A DNA stretch of 64,000 nt. Origin: Rosistilla carotiformis (GTDB taxonomy: Bacteria > Planctomycetota > Planctomycetia > Pirellulales > Pirellulaceae). Below are positions 18,815-27,239 of the stretch, piece by piece (the stretch's first letter is position 1; each line of letters opens with the position of its first letter). Where the stretch lies: assembly GCF_007753095.1 (NCBI RefSeq), contig NZ_CP036348.1, forward strand, positions 5,371,411 to 5,435,410, written 5' to 3'. A program made the translations under genes and the position numbers. The notes under the pieces were generated by a model. It was not told the DNA's origin and did no database searches. It was given only the letters and a program-made list of their open reading frames with translations.

Positions 18815-21022
18815 CTATCGCCGGAACAAAAACTCTTTGGCGTTCAGCAGCGCCCAGGCGAGGTCTTCGACGGCGGTACGTCGATCCGACGCGTTGTCGA
18901 TCAACTGCGCCGCCCGTTGGCGTTCGGCGTCGCTCGGCGGACGTGTCAGCGCGGTCCAGTAGAGTTCATCGGCGATCTCGGCTCCGCTGAGTTCCGATGC
19001 CGCCAAGCGGGCGATCCGGTTGCTGCGCGACGCCAGACGTTGATTCAGTCCTTCGCCGATCAACATGAAGACCTGCTTGAGCGTCGTTTCGTTGGAACGT
19101 TCGCAATCGCAGGCCAGGATCCGCTCCGGTTTGCCAAACGTTTTCAAGAACCGATCCCCCAACTGAAGCCTCGCGTCCCGTTTGCGCCGCTTCTGAACAC
19201 CGGGAATCTGCGTCGCGCGAATCCCCTTGGGATACCCATCAAACGCTGCTGGATCGTCCAACACATCGCTCTGCAAATCGAGCAGCACTTCAGCCGGCAA
19301 GCGTCGCACGATCGCGTGGGAGTAACTGGTTTGATCGTGCGCGTTGGTGGCGTTGGGGAGCGCCGACAACTGGTAGGTCTGCGAGTTCATGATCTCGCGG
19401 ACCACCGCGCGGAGATCGAAGTTCTGTTGCACGAAGTGATCGGCAAGATACCGCATCAGTGGCGGGTTGCTTGCGGGATTGGTCAATCGGAAATCGTCGA
19501 TCGGATCGACAAGCCCGATCCCCATCAGGTGATACCAGATGAAGTTGACCTGCGACTGGGCGAACAGTTCGTTGTCCTCGGTCGTCAACCAATCCGCGAC
19601 CGATTGCAAACGATCCTTGCGCGCCTTTTCATCTAACGTCGGTCCGCCCAAGAACTTCGGGGGAGCGACCTTGCCGGTCGTGGGATTCTTGACTTCCGCC
19701 TGCTTCGAGACCAGCACGACCTGTTCGCCGACAAACTCGTTTTTGTCCAGCTTGTCCTTCCGTTTGTTTTCCCCCAGTTCGTAATCGAGCTGCGAAAACA
19801 GACTCGACCACTGGTAATAATCGCTCTGCGTCCAATGATCAAACGGATGGTTGTGGCACTTGGCACACTGCAGCCGCGTTCCCAAGAACAGCCGCGCCGT
19901 CGTCTCGCCACGCGTCGCCGGATCGCGATTGGCCCGGTAGTAATTCGCCGCGGGCTGGTCGTACGTGCTGCCAACTCCCGTCACAAGGTCGCTGACAAAT
20001 TCAGTCCAAGGGCGTCCCGATGCGATCGCATCGCGAATCCAGCCATGAAAAATCTCGACACCGTTTTCATCGAGAACCTTCTCTTCGGTTCGCAGGACGT
20101 CGGCCCACTTGAGTGCCCAGTAGTCTGCAAATTCAGTCCGCGATAACAGCTCGTCGATCAGACGCCGGCGTTTGTCCGATCGCGTATCGCTTGCAAACTG
20201 TTGTGCCTCGGTCGCCGTTGGAGCTCGTCCGATCGCATCCAAATACGCGCGGCGGATGAAGACGTTGTCATCGCACAGCGGCGACGGATTGATCCGCAGA
20301 CGTTTCAGTTTGTCCCAGACGAAACGATCAATCGAATTATTGATCGGTGGCGCGTCCCAGACGAATTCGGGACGGGCATCGATGAATGCGATCGAGACCG
20401 GAACTTGCATGTTCAAATAGCGAACGATCAGCGTGGTTTCGCCTTGGGCGAGTCGAGTGACTCGGCCGCCGGGGCTGATCTCCGCGATCAAGTTCGACAA
20501 TTCATAGCAGGCGCGATCGGTGACATCGCGCGACGTGCCGTCGGACAGTTGCGCGATAACCTTCAATTGCAGATCGGTCTGCGGCGCGGCGACGACAGCT
20601 TCCGGTGGCGTCACATCCAACTGGATCACATGAGCGGCATCGGGCGAAGGTGCCGGAGCTCCTTGTTGCAACCACTCTTTGATCACGCGGTACTCCTGCG
20701 AATCGGCATCGAAGCGAATCCCGCCGCGATGCGCCGCAGCCCCCGTCGCCTTCTGCAGGATCAAACTCGCATCGGGAGCCAACACGTTGACGCGTCGGCC
20801 GCGCGCTTCTTCGACCAGAGTCCGGAAGTCATCGCGTGGATTCTGTCCACGCAGCGACAGCTTCAGCCCCCCTTTGCCATTGAGATTGCCGTGGCAGGTT
20901 CCCAGATTGCAGCCCGCTTTGGACAACACCGACATCACATCGACAGCAAACTCTGGCGACTGAGCAGGCAGCGAACCGGCAGCAACGATCAGCAATAGGG
21001 CAATGGGAAGGCGAAACATCAT
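18815..21022 (-). CDS. Planctomycete DUF1549/DUF1553 (PSCyt2/PSD1) protein
   Basis: A 735-residue secreted protein with a signal peptide (residues 1-20). A first cytochrome-like segment has CNLGTCH (38-44). A Big2-type Ig-like domain follows (about 135-215), then DUF1549 (about 230-430) with CAKCHNHP at 386-393, then DUF1553 (about 480-720). This order is typical of a very large planctomycete family. Family members are predicted to bind heme and often sit next to DUF1501 sulfatase-like partners; no such partner is present here. The biochemical role is not established. The start is one of two adjacent ATG codons at 21022. Confidence 0.9.
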   Translation of the reverse strand: MMFRLPIALLLIVAAGSLPAQSPEFAVDVMSVLSKAGCNLGTCHGNLNGKGGLKLSLRGQNPRDDFRTLVEEARGRRVNVLAPDASLILQKATGAAAHRGGIRFDADSQEYRVIKEWLQQGAPAPSPDAAHVIQLDVTPPEAVVAAPQTDLQLKVIAQLSDGTSRDVTDRACYELSNLIAEISPGGRVTRLAQGETTLIVRYLNMQVPVSIAFIDARPEFVWDAPPINNSIDRFVWDKLKRLRINPSPLCDDNVFIRRAYLDAIGRAPTATEAQQFASDTRSDKRRRLIDELLSRTEFADYWALKWADVLRTEEKVLDENGVEIFHGWIRDAIASGRPWTEFVSDLVTGVGSTYDQPAANYYRANRDPATRGETTARLFLGTRLQCAKCHNHPFDHWTQSDYYQWSSLFSQLDYELGENKRKDKLDKNEFVGEQVVLVSKQAEVKNPTTGKVAPPKFLGGPTLDEKARKDRLQSVADWLTTEDNELFAQSQVNFIWYHLMGIGLVDPIDDFRLTNPASNPPLMRYLADHFVQQNFDLRAVVREIMNSQTYQLSALPNATNAHDQTSYSHAIVRRLPAEVLLDLQSDVLDDPAAFDGYPKGIRATQIPGVQKRRKRDARLQLGDRFLKTFGKPERILACDCERSNETTLKQVFMLIGEGLNQRLASRSNRIARLAASELSGAEIADELYWTALTRPPSDAERQRAAQLIDNASDRRTAVEDLAWALLNAKEFLFRR

Positions 21023-21164
21023 GAAAACGCTGGCAGGATGGAGTTGGGGGGAGGCACCGTCGGGGGAGGATCTATGATAACGCCTCCCCCTGCTCGGTTC
21101 TACTTGGAATTCGCTCCGGCAGCGTTTGCATTGGTCCCCAACAAGGGCTGACCGATTGAACTGC

Positions 21165-22619
21165 TTAAAACGTCAATCGGAAGACTTGGCTGGCGGTCAC
21201 GATACTCAGTGGTTTCACTCGCAGCGTACGGGCTCGCAGGTCGTGATGGAAGCGGCCGATCAAGGTCTGGTTTTGGAACATCTCCGGCGGCAGCAACTGC
21301 AACAAATGACAACTGGCCGGCTCTTCGGCCTGTCCCGTTTCGGTGAACACGATCCGCGTCTTGGCGGCATCTTCGACGACCAGATCGTCGCCAACCTTGC
21401 CGATCTGAGCATAGTTTAGTGCCACGATCGGTCGCCGGTCAGCCAGCGGCGACTTCAGATGCGTCTTGATCGTCTTCAGGATGGTGGCGAAATCGCTGTG
21501 CGCGTGCCGGCGGACGGCTTGCAAATCGGAAGCCTCAACGGGGCGTGGCGTGAGCGCGTCCCAACGGATTCGCGGATTGATGTCCCCCGGATATAGGCAG
21601 AGTTCAGGAACTTGAGCGATCTGAAAAAAGCTGTCCTCCGCTTTGACAAATTTCAGGGCTTTGTAAGGCCGGAAATTTAGAGTCAGTCCGATCTGGCCGT
21701 CCCCTAGATTCATCCAGATTCCGGTGTCGACAAGTTCCCGCCGCGCGATGTCGTCGTAGGAGTTGAAGGCGAGTTGAATCAGTTCGGCATTTTCTTGAAC
21801 CAGCCCCGCCTCTTTTAACTCACGTAACTGCCACGCATGCCCCAGCCAAGCCGCAATCGTCGACTGCGTCTCCGCGGCGAGTTCGGGGTCGGCCAGTCGA
21901 TCGTTCAGATAGCTGCGGCCGTTTTTGATCAACGCGTTTAATTGAGTCAATTGATCCAACGCCTGGCTGTAGATCGCTTCGCGCTGCTGTGGTGCGACCG
22001 AGGAATCAAAGCCGCCGTCGTCGCCAGAGAACAGTTTCGTATAAGCGTGCAGCGCCGATTGGGCGCCGGGCAGATAGGCGTTCCCCAGTTGTTTGGCTTG
22101 TTGTTCGATGTTCTTCGCAGTCTTGGCGTTGGTGTTCCCCATCCCCGTGCGAATCAATTCGTGAGTCAATTGTTCCAGCAGCGTCAGGCCGTCCAATTGA
22201 GCTTGGATCTTCTTCTTTAGAGCCGACTTGTTGACCTTCCGAGGCTTGGTCGCATCGGCTTTCTTTTTCTCCACCCGCTGTTCCAACTTCTCCCGCTTGG
22301 CGGCAAGGTCTTCGGGAACCGAAGCCACAGCGAATGGCTTGCCGTCGGTAAAGGCATACATCAGCCCGATGCAATGCTTACAGGGAAACTGACGGCTGGG
22401 ACAGGAGCAGCGGTAGGTGACTTTGCCCGGCGTGATGAAGTCGCACGAGCAGTGATAGTTCGTCCGTCCGCTGCCGCTACACTCGCCAAACAGGATCGTC
22501 TCGTCATCGCTCTTATGCAGCGCGACGAACTTTCCTTTGACCAACAAACCGCGCCCGTTACTGATCGCGTTACTGTTGGGCGCCTCCGAATCTACAAACG
22601 TTTGGTCGATTGAAATCAT
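21165..22619 (-). CDS. SWIM zinc-finger domain protein
   Basis: The 484-residue protein carries a SWIM zinc finger of the pattern CxCx6CxH (C71, C73, C80, H82; YRCSCPSRQFPCKHCIG) near its N-terminus. A Lys-rich linker (about 110-145) leads into a long helical region without recognised motifs. SWIM fingers bind DNA or protein partners. In many bacteria such proteins sit next to MoxR ATPase and VWA-domain genes, which are absent here. No signal peptide is present. It appears to be a single-gene unit. The 25-bp dispersed repeat lies about 69 bases upstream of its start. Function unknown. Confidence 0.85.
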   Translation of the reverse strand: MISIDQTFVDSEAPNSNAISNGRGLLVKGKFVALHKSDDETILFGECSGSGRTNYHCSCDFITPGKVTYRCSCPSRQFPCKHCIGLMYAFTDGKPFAVASVPEDLAAKREKLEQRVEKKKADATKPRKVNKSALKKKIQAQLDGLTLLEQLTHELIRTGMGNTNAKTAKNIEQQAKQLGNAYLPGAQSALHAYTKLFSGDDGGFDSSVAPQQREAIYSQALDQLTQLNALIKNGRSYLNDRLADPELAAETQSTIAAWLGHAWQLRELKEAGLVQENAELIQLAFNSYDDIARRELVDTGIWMNLGDGQIGLTLNFRPYKALKFVKAEDSFFQIAQVPELCLYPGDINPRIRWDALTPRPVEASDLQAVRRHAHSDFATILKTIKTHLKSPLADRRPIVALNYAQIGKVGDDLVVEDAAKTRIVFTETGQAEEPASCHLLQLLPPEMFQNQTLIGRFHHDLRARTLRVKPLSIVTASQVFRLTF

Positions 22620-22687
22620 GGGGACGATCCTTCGAGAAGCAGAGCAGGGAAAAGGGGGACGAACCAGCCAGCACGAATTTTTCTAGT

Positions 22688-22712
22688 TTAACCACGTGGG
22701 CATCGCCCCGCG
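22688..22712 (-). repeat. 25-bp dispersed intergenic repeat, copy 2
   Basis: Second copy of the block at 16551-16575, with 22 of 25 identical positions and the same orientation. It is about 69 bases upstream of the SWIM gene start, close to the 62-base distance of copy 1 from the antitoxin start. The similar placement hints at a shared upstream element, but two copies are too few to decide. Confidence 0.6.
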
Positions 22713-22763
22713 CGTCGTGCCAGGTGTAGTCTATGTTTTAAGCTGATTCGCCTAAACTCCAAC

Positions 22764-22806
22764 GCGGACTAGCCCTGGCGGGCGTGCATTACGCCCCGTA
22801 GTCCGC
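22764..22806. repeat. Compound intergenic hairpin
   Basis: An 8-bp perfect outer stem (GCGGACTA at 22764-22771, complement at 22799-22806) encloses a 6-bp inner stem (GGGCGT at 22780-22785, ACGCCC at 22791-22796) with a 5-base loop. No T run follows on either strand, so it is not a standard terminator. It lies between the T5orf172 and SWIM genes and may be a REP-like palindrome or a structured RNA. The rest of 22620-22921 contains only the 25-bp repeat. Confidence 0.6.
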
Positions 22807-22921
22807 TGGGCAAGTAATCCAGTTTGTGGCTGTCTCCAAATCGCCCCTTGCTTGTGGACGATAGATGTCTAAGAAGTTTTCGTAAACCAACATAGGGATC
22901 CGAAACCGTTTACGCCCCTTT

Positions 22922-24451
22922 TCATGCATTGGCAGTATCTGCTTCAGACTCATAGGTCGAATCGATCATATCTCTGTCTTCGTCGGTCATCGCAAGTGTT
23001 GCGTGATATTGATCGGCTTCGGGTTCGATCGTGAATGGACCCGCAGTGAAGGGGATGGTGTGTTGTTCGTCGTCTTGCAGGCCTTCGACGAGATCAATGA
23101 TCTCTTGAATCGAGACGCGGAAGAACTCTTTGCGTAGGTTGACTCCGTTGACTCTGCGATCATGGAACGCGCGATGGAGGGCGTTTTCCAAAGCCGGCGC
23201 ATTGGAACTTTCCAGCATCATGTGGACGTCGAACGGGAAGGGAACCGATGCGTCGCCAAGTTCTTTGATGCGGTCCATGGGATCAAGTCGCCTCGACATT
23301 CCGATCTTGAAGACTTGATCGCCGAAACTGCCGATGTTGCTAATCACGTACACGTGCCCCGATTTGGTTTGCTGAGCCATCGACAGGGCGCGTTGGCCCT
23401 TCGACTCGGCTTCCTGCAGTCGACGTCGTAATTCTTCCACTTCAGCGGAATGCTCGTCTTGAGTTTGTGCTAACGCTTCCGCCAAGGCCTTTTCAATGGC
23501 TTGGCGTTCCGCGGCGATCCGTTTCATTTCGCGTTCGAGTTCTCGTTCGGCTTTTTGTTCTTCTTTTATTTGTTCTCTAATTCGTGCCTGCTCGGCCCGC
23601 TGAACTTCCTTGCGAACGGCTTCTGCATAGTCTTCCTTTAGTTCTGCTTTGACGGACTCATAAATTTCGGGAGCAACCGGATATCCTTTCTTGCCGCAAA
23701 ACTCGACCGCTTTTTCATACGTCTCAAGCATCTTGTGGTAGTTGTTGGAATTGAGTTTGGATTTGATTCCTTTGCGAACTTCGGTCAGATATCTGGTTGC
23801 GATTGCTGCGGCGGCGGCCTCGTACGAGGCGATCTCGGTCTTTGCCTCGTCCATTGCTTCTGACACGCGAACTTGAACAGCAGACCATTCATTGGCGGCA
23901 TTCTCGCGATCGGTGGCCGCATCGGCCAATAGTTTGGCATGCTGTTGCTGAATCGTCGCGGTTTCCACAGCGATGAGTTGTTCAAAATTCGATTGAAAAC
24001 CGTGGCATTGCTGTACAAGTGCGGTCTGTTGGCGATGCAATTGTTCCGCCGTTTGCATCAGGTCGCGATAGGATTGCCGCAGTTGGTTAGTTTTGGTGCC
24101 GTGATCTAACCAGTACGCGCCCCCCGCAAGTCCCAGTACGAAGGTAGCACCTGCAACGATGAACAACCCGATGGAAATCCCCGAGAACGCCGCGCCGATG
24201 AAAGCAATTGCTAGGGCGACAACTGCAACTAAGCCAACCAGTTGCACCTTGGGTTGACTCAACGGAGTGCCGGAGCCGACAAACTCGACCAATACAGGGG
24301 GGAGCTCGGGCCGGACGTTGAAGTAATCGACGAACAGCACGCGGGTCTTGCATTTCGGGCAGATTTGCGGGGTCGCAAACCTTTGTTCCTCCGCAGTAAC
24401 CTTCGTTTTGCACTCGGGGCAATAGCGTGTGACTTTTTGTGGTTCGTTCAT
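22922..24451 (-). CDS. Membrane-anchored zinc-ribbon, coiled-coil, T5orf172 (GIY-YIG-like) protein
   Basis: The 509-residue protein has four parts. A zinc ribbon uses C11-x2-C14 and C31-x2-C34. Two membrane segments lie at about 70-90 and 93-114. A long charged coiled coil spans about 120-360. A T5orf172/MUG113-type domain lies at about 366-447 (HVYVISN, VFKIGMSRRLDP, LENALHRAF, EFFRV), followed by an acidic tail. T5orf172 domains belong to the GIY-YIG nuclease superfamily and are common in phages, mobile elements and some defence contexts. The ATG overlaps the stop of the upstream broken WYL regulator by four bases (ATGA), so the two were probably one operon. A membrane-tethered nuclease or sensor is an inference; catalytic activity is unproven. 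Confidence 0.82.
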   Translation of the reverse strand: MNEPQKVTRYCPECKTKVTAEEQRFATPQICPKCKTRVLFVDYFNVRPELPPVLVEFVGSGTPLSQPKVQLVGLVAVVALAIAFIGAAFSGISIGLFIVAGATFVLGLAGGAYWLDHGTKTNQLRQSYRDLMQTAEQLHRQQTALVQQCHGFQSNFEQLIAVETATIQQQHAKLLADAATDRENAANEWSAVQVRVSEAMDEAKTEIASYEAAAAAIATRYLTEVRKGIKSKLNSNNYHKMLETYEKAVEFCGKKGYPVAPEIYESVKAELKEDYAEAVRKEVQRAEQARIREQIKEEQKAERELEREMKRIAAERQAIEKALAEALAQTQDEHSAEVEELRRRLQEAESKGQRALSMAQQTKSGHVYVISNIGSFGDQVFKIGMSRRLDPMDRIKELGDASVPFPFDVHMMLESSNAPALENALHRAFHDRRVNGVNLRKEFFRVSIQEIIDLVEGLQDDEQHTIPFTAGPFTIEPEADQYHATLAMTDEDRDMIDSTYESEADTANA

Positions 24452-25141
24452 TTCCTCATACTCGCAGCATTGTTGATTCGTGAAGGTGATTCGCTCGTGT
24501 AGCGGGCGAGCATTGGCTGAAGTTCATCGGCGACTTCTTTACCAAGTGACTCGGGTTCGATGACATCGGCGGCTGGGCCGAAGCTGAGGATGTAGCTTTT
24601 GATTTCGATCGTGCCGGTCAGCGTGACAGGCTCGATCGAGCAGGCTGAGCGGTTGGCGATGAAGGTCGCTCCGCTCTCTCCAATCCCCAGCGTGATTGCG
24701 TCGAGTACTCGGTCGCTCGTGGCAATTCCCATCCCCTGGCGAGCAGAGGAGCCACGGGGAGATCCGCTCAAAATAATCGGCTCGGTTGCCGCCAAGTGCG
24801 ACTCGGATCTTCTCAAATGCCGAGCGAGAGGCGTCGCCGATCAACATGTGTTCGAAACCGCTGGTGCCGGCCTGGCAGATCATCAACGAGAACGCTTCGT
24901 CGTAGGTGAACCGCACCTGCTCGATCGCATCGCGGGACAAACTGTAGGTCTTGCGACCGTTCTGCTCCGCGTACTCTTGAATCGCGAACGGGAGCTGACG
25001 CAGCCCCGCGATGTCTCGGCGGACCGTTTTCTCACCGACGCCCAATGATTTCGCCAGCGTCTTGATGGTCTCGTCGCGTCGTTCGAGCGCAATCAACCGA
25101 AGTAAACGAGGATGACGCGTCCGCTGCGTTCCCATGCTCAT
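24448..25141 (-). pseudogene. Broken HTH-WYL transcriptional regulator
   Basis: The first frame (from the ATG at 25141, with an AGG-type ribosome site) encodes a DeoR-like HTH (TIKTLAKSLGVGEKTVRRDI) and the start of a WYL-family regulator up to FERISPWLLCSPG. The coding sense then moves to another frame near 24725-24750 and continues as SDRVLDAITLGIGESGATF, ending with the family's typical C-terminus SYILSFGPAADVIEPESL. Between IEPVT and SYILSFGP, most of the central WYL domain found in relatives is absent. So there is both a frameshift and an internal deletion of roughly 100 or more residues. A sequencing error could explain the frameshift but not the deletion. WYL proteins often control defence or stress genes. 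Confidence 0.78.
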
Positions 25142-25541
25142 CAACCAAACCTCGCTTCCAGGCCGTCATGGCTCACCGCTATACCCCATGTGTGCATTGC
25201 GCACCCCAACAAAACGCGTCGACAAGAGTATAACGGAACATTTACCCGGTAGAGGGGGTGGTGGACATAGCATGTCCAGGTGGGCGGATTCTGGGAGTCG
25301 GGCAATCGCTCTGTCGGGGCAGAAATCAGGAAAAAGAGAAGTCCGGAAGGGGACAGCCACAAATTGATGGGCAAAGTGTGGCGATCCCTGAATCGGCTGA
25401 TTCCAAATCGGATAGCGCAAATCAAGAAGGTCAGCACCCTCTGACGCGAATTCCTGAAGAGCGAACTCCCGCCGATCCGTCCGCAGGATCGCAGCGGATC
25501 CCATTGGTCAGGGCGGAATGCTTCATGCCGGCGAAAGCTGT
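25142..25541. other. Gene-free stretch with a possible REP-like remnant
   Basis: These 400 bases separate the broken WYL gene from mtfA. Frames on both strands are low-quality and have no ribosome sites. One segment, GGGGACAGCCAC at 25349-25360 followed by AAATT, resembles the ends of repeats linked to REP-type (IS200-like) transposases, but no transposase or clear hairpin accompanies it. It may be decayed mobile DNA. Confidence 0.35.
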
Positions 25542-26321
25542 CTAGCCGTCGAAACGCGCGGCGGGATTTTGGCGATAGTATTGCGAGAAGATCTCGTACA
25601 GTTCCGGATGTCGGGCGCGGAACGATAGCGGGCGTTCGAAGAAGGTTTCGGTAGCGACGGCGAAGAATTCGCTGATGTGTTCGGCACCGTAGCTGTTGAT
25701 CACGTGAGAGCGTCCGTATTGGCAATCGGATACCAATTGCTCGTACTCGCGCTCGATGAGCGTCTGCCAGCGGTCGAACTGAGCTTGCGTTTCCAGTGGC
25801 GGCGTTCCGTCGACGACGCGTCCGTTGAGCATATCCAATTGGTGTGCAAATTCATGCAGCACCAGATTGTTGCCATCATTGTCGCGGTCGCCATCTTCCA
25901 AAACATCGGCCCAGGAAAGGATGACTGGGCCGCGATACCAGGCTTCTCCCTCGCGATGCGAGACGCCTTCCATCAGGACTCCCGATCCGATCGACGTGTG
26001 ACTCTTGGCCGTATAGACATCGGGGTAGACAAGGATCGATTGAACCATGTCGAAGAATTGGTCGGTGAAACCGAGGCACAGCAGGCTGATATGAGCTGCA
26101 ATCGTGACCTGAATCTCATCGTTCATGGTAAGGCCCTTGCAGCCTTCCCAATTTTTTTCCGCGATGAAAACGAGCGCGTCCGATTCGAGCTTGGCTCGCT
26201 CGTCGTGGTTTAAGCGATGCACATATGCGACATTGCGATCGATGATCTGCGACCAATCGCTGCGCATCGGTTGGCGACGGATGCGGTCGCGCCGCCGCTG
26301 TGCAATCCAGCTAAAAATCAT
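25542..26321 (-). CDS. mtfA: MtfA-family zinc metallopeptidase
   Basis: The 259-residue protein matches the M90 (MtfA) family in length and motifs. The zinc site HEFAH is at 156-160 within LVLHEFAHQLDM, and a downstream glutamate-containing segment EFFAVATETFFE (218-229) supplies the expected further ligand region. In E. coli MtfA binds the Mlc repressor and acts as an aminopeptidase affecting glucose-PTS control; Mlc is not visible here, so that role should not be assumed. It starts 11 bases after the stop of the upstream BON-domain gene, suggesting a two-gene operon. No signal peptide is seen. Confidence 0.9.
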   Translation of the reverse strand: MIFSWIAQRRRDRIRRQPMRSDWSQIIDRNVAYVHRLNHDERAKLESDALVFIAEKNWEGCKGLTMNDEIQVTIAAHISLLCLGFTDQFFDMVQSILVYPDVYTAKSHTSIGSGVLMEGVSHREGEAWYRGPVILSWADVLEDGDRDNDGNNLVLHEFAHQLDMLNGRVVDGTPPLETQAQFDRWQTLIEREYEQLVSDCQYGRSHVINSYGAEHISEFFAVATETFFERPLSFRARHPELYEIFSQYYRQNPAARFDG

Positions 26322-26332
26322 CGCGGCGTCGC

Positions 26333-26986
26333 CTATTCAGCCGTACCGGGTGGGATCAGTTCGCCCATCCCTTCGACGATCAAGCGGTTGTCGACTTTCG
26401 AAACGCCCGGTTCCAGCCGCATCAGCATCTCGGCCATGCGACGATCTTTTTCCGTCTTCACGTTGCCGGTCAACACGGCGGTGCGGTCGTTCATTTTCAA
26501 ACGAACTCCCGTCATGCGAGCGGCAACGGGCAGATTGACCAAACGATTTTGAATCGTCGATTGCCGCGAAGCGACACTCGGACGGTCGACTTCGATTTCG
26601 CCACGCAGACGCGTGCGGAAGGTTTTCTGGTTCGATTGCGACTGGCCTTGAGCCCCCGCACCAAACAATTGATTGAACGCCCCGCCAAAGGCTCCCCCCA
26701 TCGCACCGCCACCCAGCGCGGTCGATCGCGCCCCGGTGGTACCTTGAGCCGCTTGGCCTTGAGTGCTGAAGGCCGGGACGGTGCTCCCGGAGGCACCGAT
26801 CGTGCCATCGCGCTGCACGCCCCCGGCAAACGCCGACTCCACGTCGATCGTCGCCAGTTCGCCACCGGCGACTTGTCCGGTCGTCGACAGGTTTCCACCC
26901 GCATTGCCGGCGTTGCCTTGAGCGTGGACGCTCGCGACCAATCCAGGTGCTGTCAGCAGGATGCTGATGGTGATCAGATGCTTCAT
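26333..26986 (-). CDS. Secreted BON-domain protein
   Basis: The predicted protein has 217 residues from the ATG at 26986, chosen because it begins directly with a signal peptide (MKHLITISILLTAPGLVASVHAQ region); an upstream in-frame start at 27064 would bury it. The middle is a Gly/Ala/Gln-rich linker (GGGAMGGAFGGAFNQLFG). A BON-type domain spans about 125-205, with the typical VRLKMNDRTAVLTGNV and GVSKVDNRLIV strands. BON domains associate with membranes or phospholipids in periplasmic proteins such as OsmY. It probably shares a transcript with mtfA downstream. Confidence 0.78.
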   Translation of the reverse strand: MKHLITISILLTAPGLVASVHAQGNAGNAGGNLSTTGQVAGGELATIDVESAFAGGVQRDGTIGASGSTVPAFSTQGQAAQGTTGARSTALGGGAMGGAFGGAFNQLFGAGAQGQSQSNQKTFRTRLRGEIEVDRPSVASRQSTIQNRLVNLPVAARMTGVRLKMNDRTAVLTGNVKTEKDRRMAEMLMRLEPGVSKVDNRLIVEGMGELIPPGTAE

Positions 26987-27239
26987 CGGGTCGGGCTCGA
27001 AATGCGGTTTGAAACTTATACAACCATCGTACTCATGATTTCGGCTGTAACGAACATGCCGCACAAACTTGCGGCCTCAGTAACCGATTGTATCGATTAT
27101 CGCAAAGATACCAAAAATTATTCTTACACCGGCCAAGTACGGCAATAACTCCACGAATAGAATGAATTCACGCGAGCACTCCCCCCAAATTGAGATCGCT
27201 CCACTCGATAACTCAAATCTTCCAACAGGTGGCCTTCGA

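Noticed and set aside
22764-22806. Compound hairpin considered as a terminator
   Set aside because: No T run follows on either strand.
25141-25725. 194-codon minus-strand frame spanning the gap before mtfA
   Set aside because: It overlaps the 3' end of mtfA in another frame and resembles no family.
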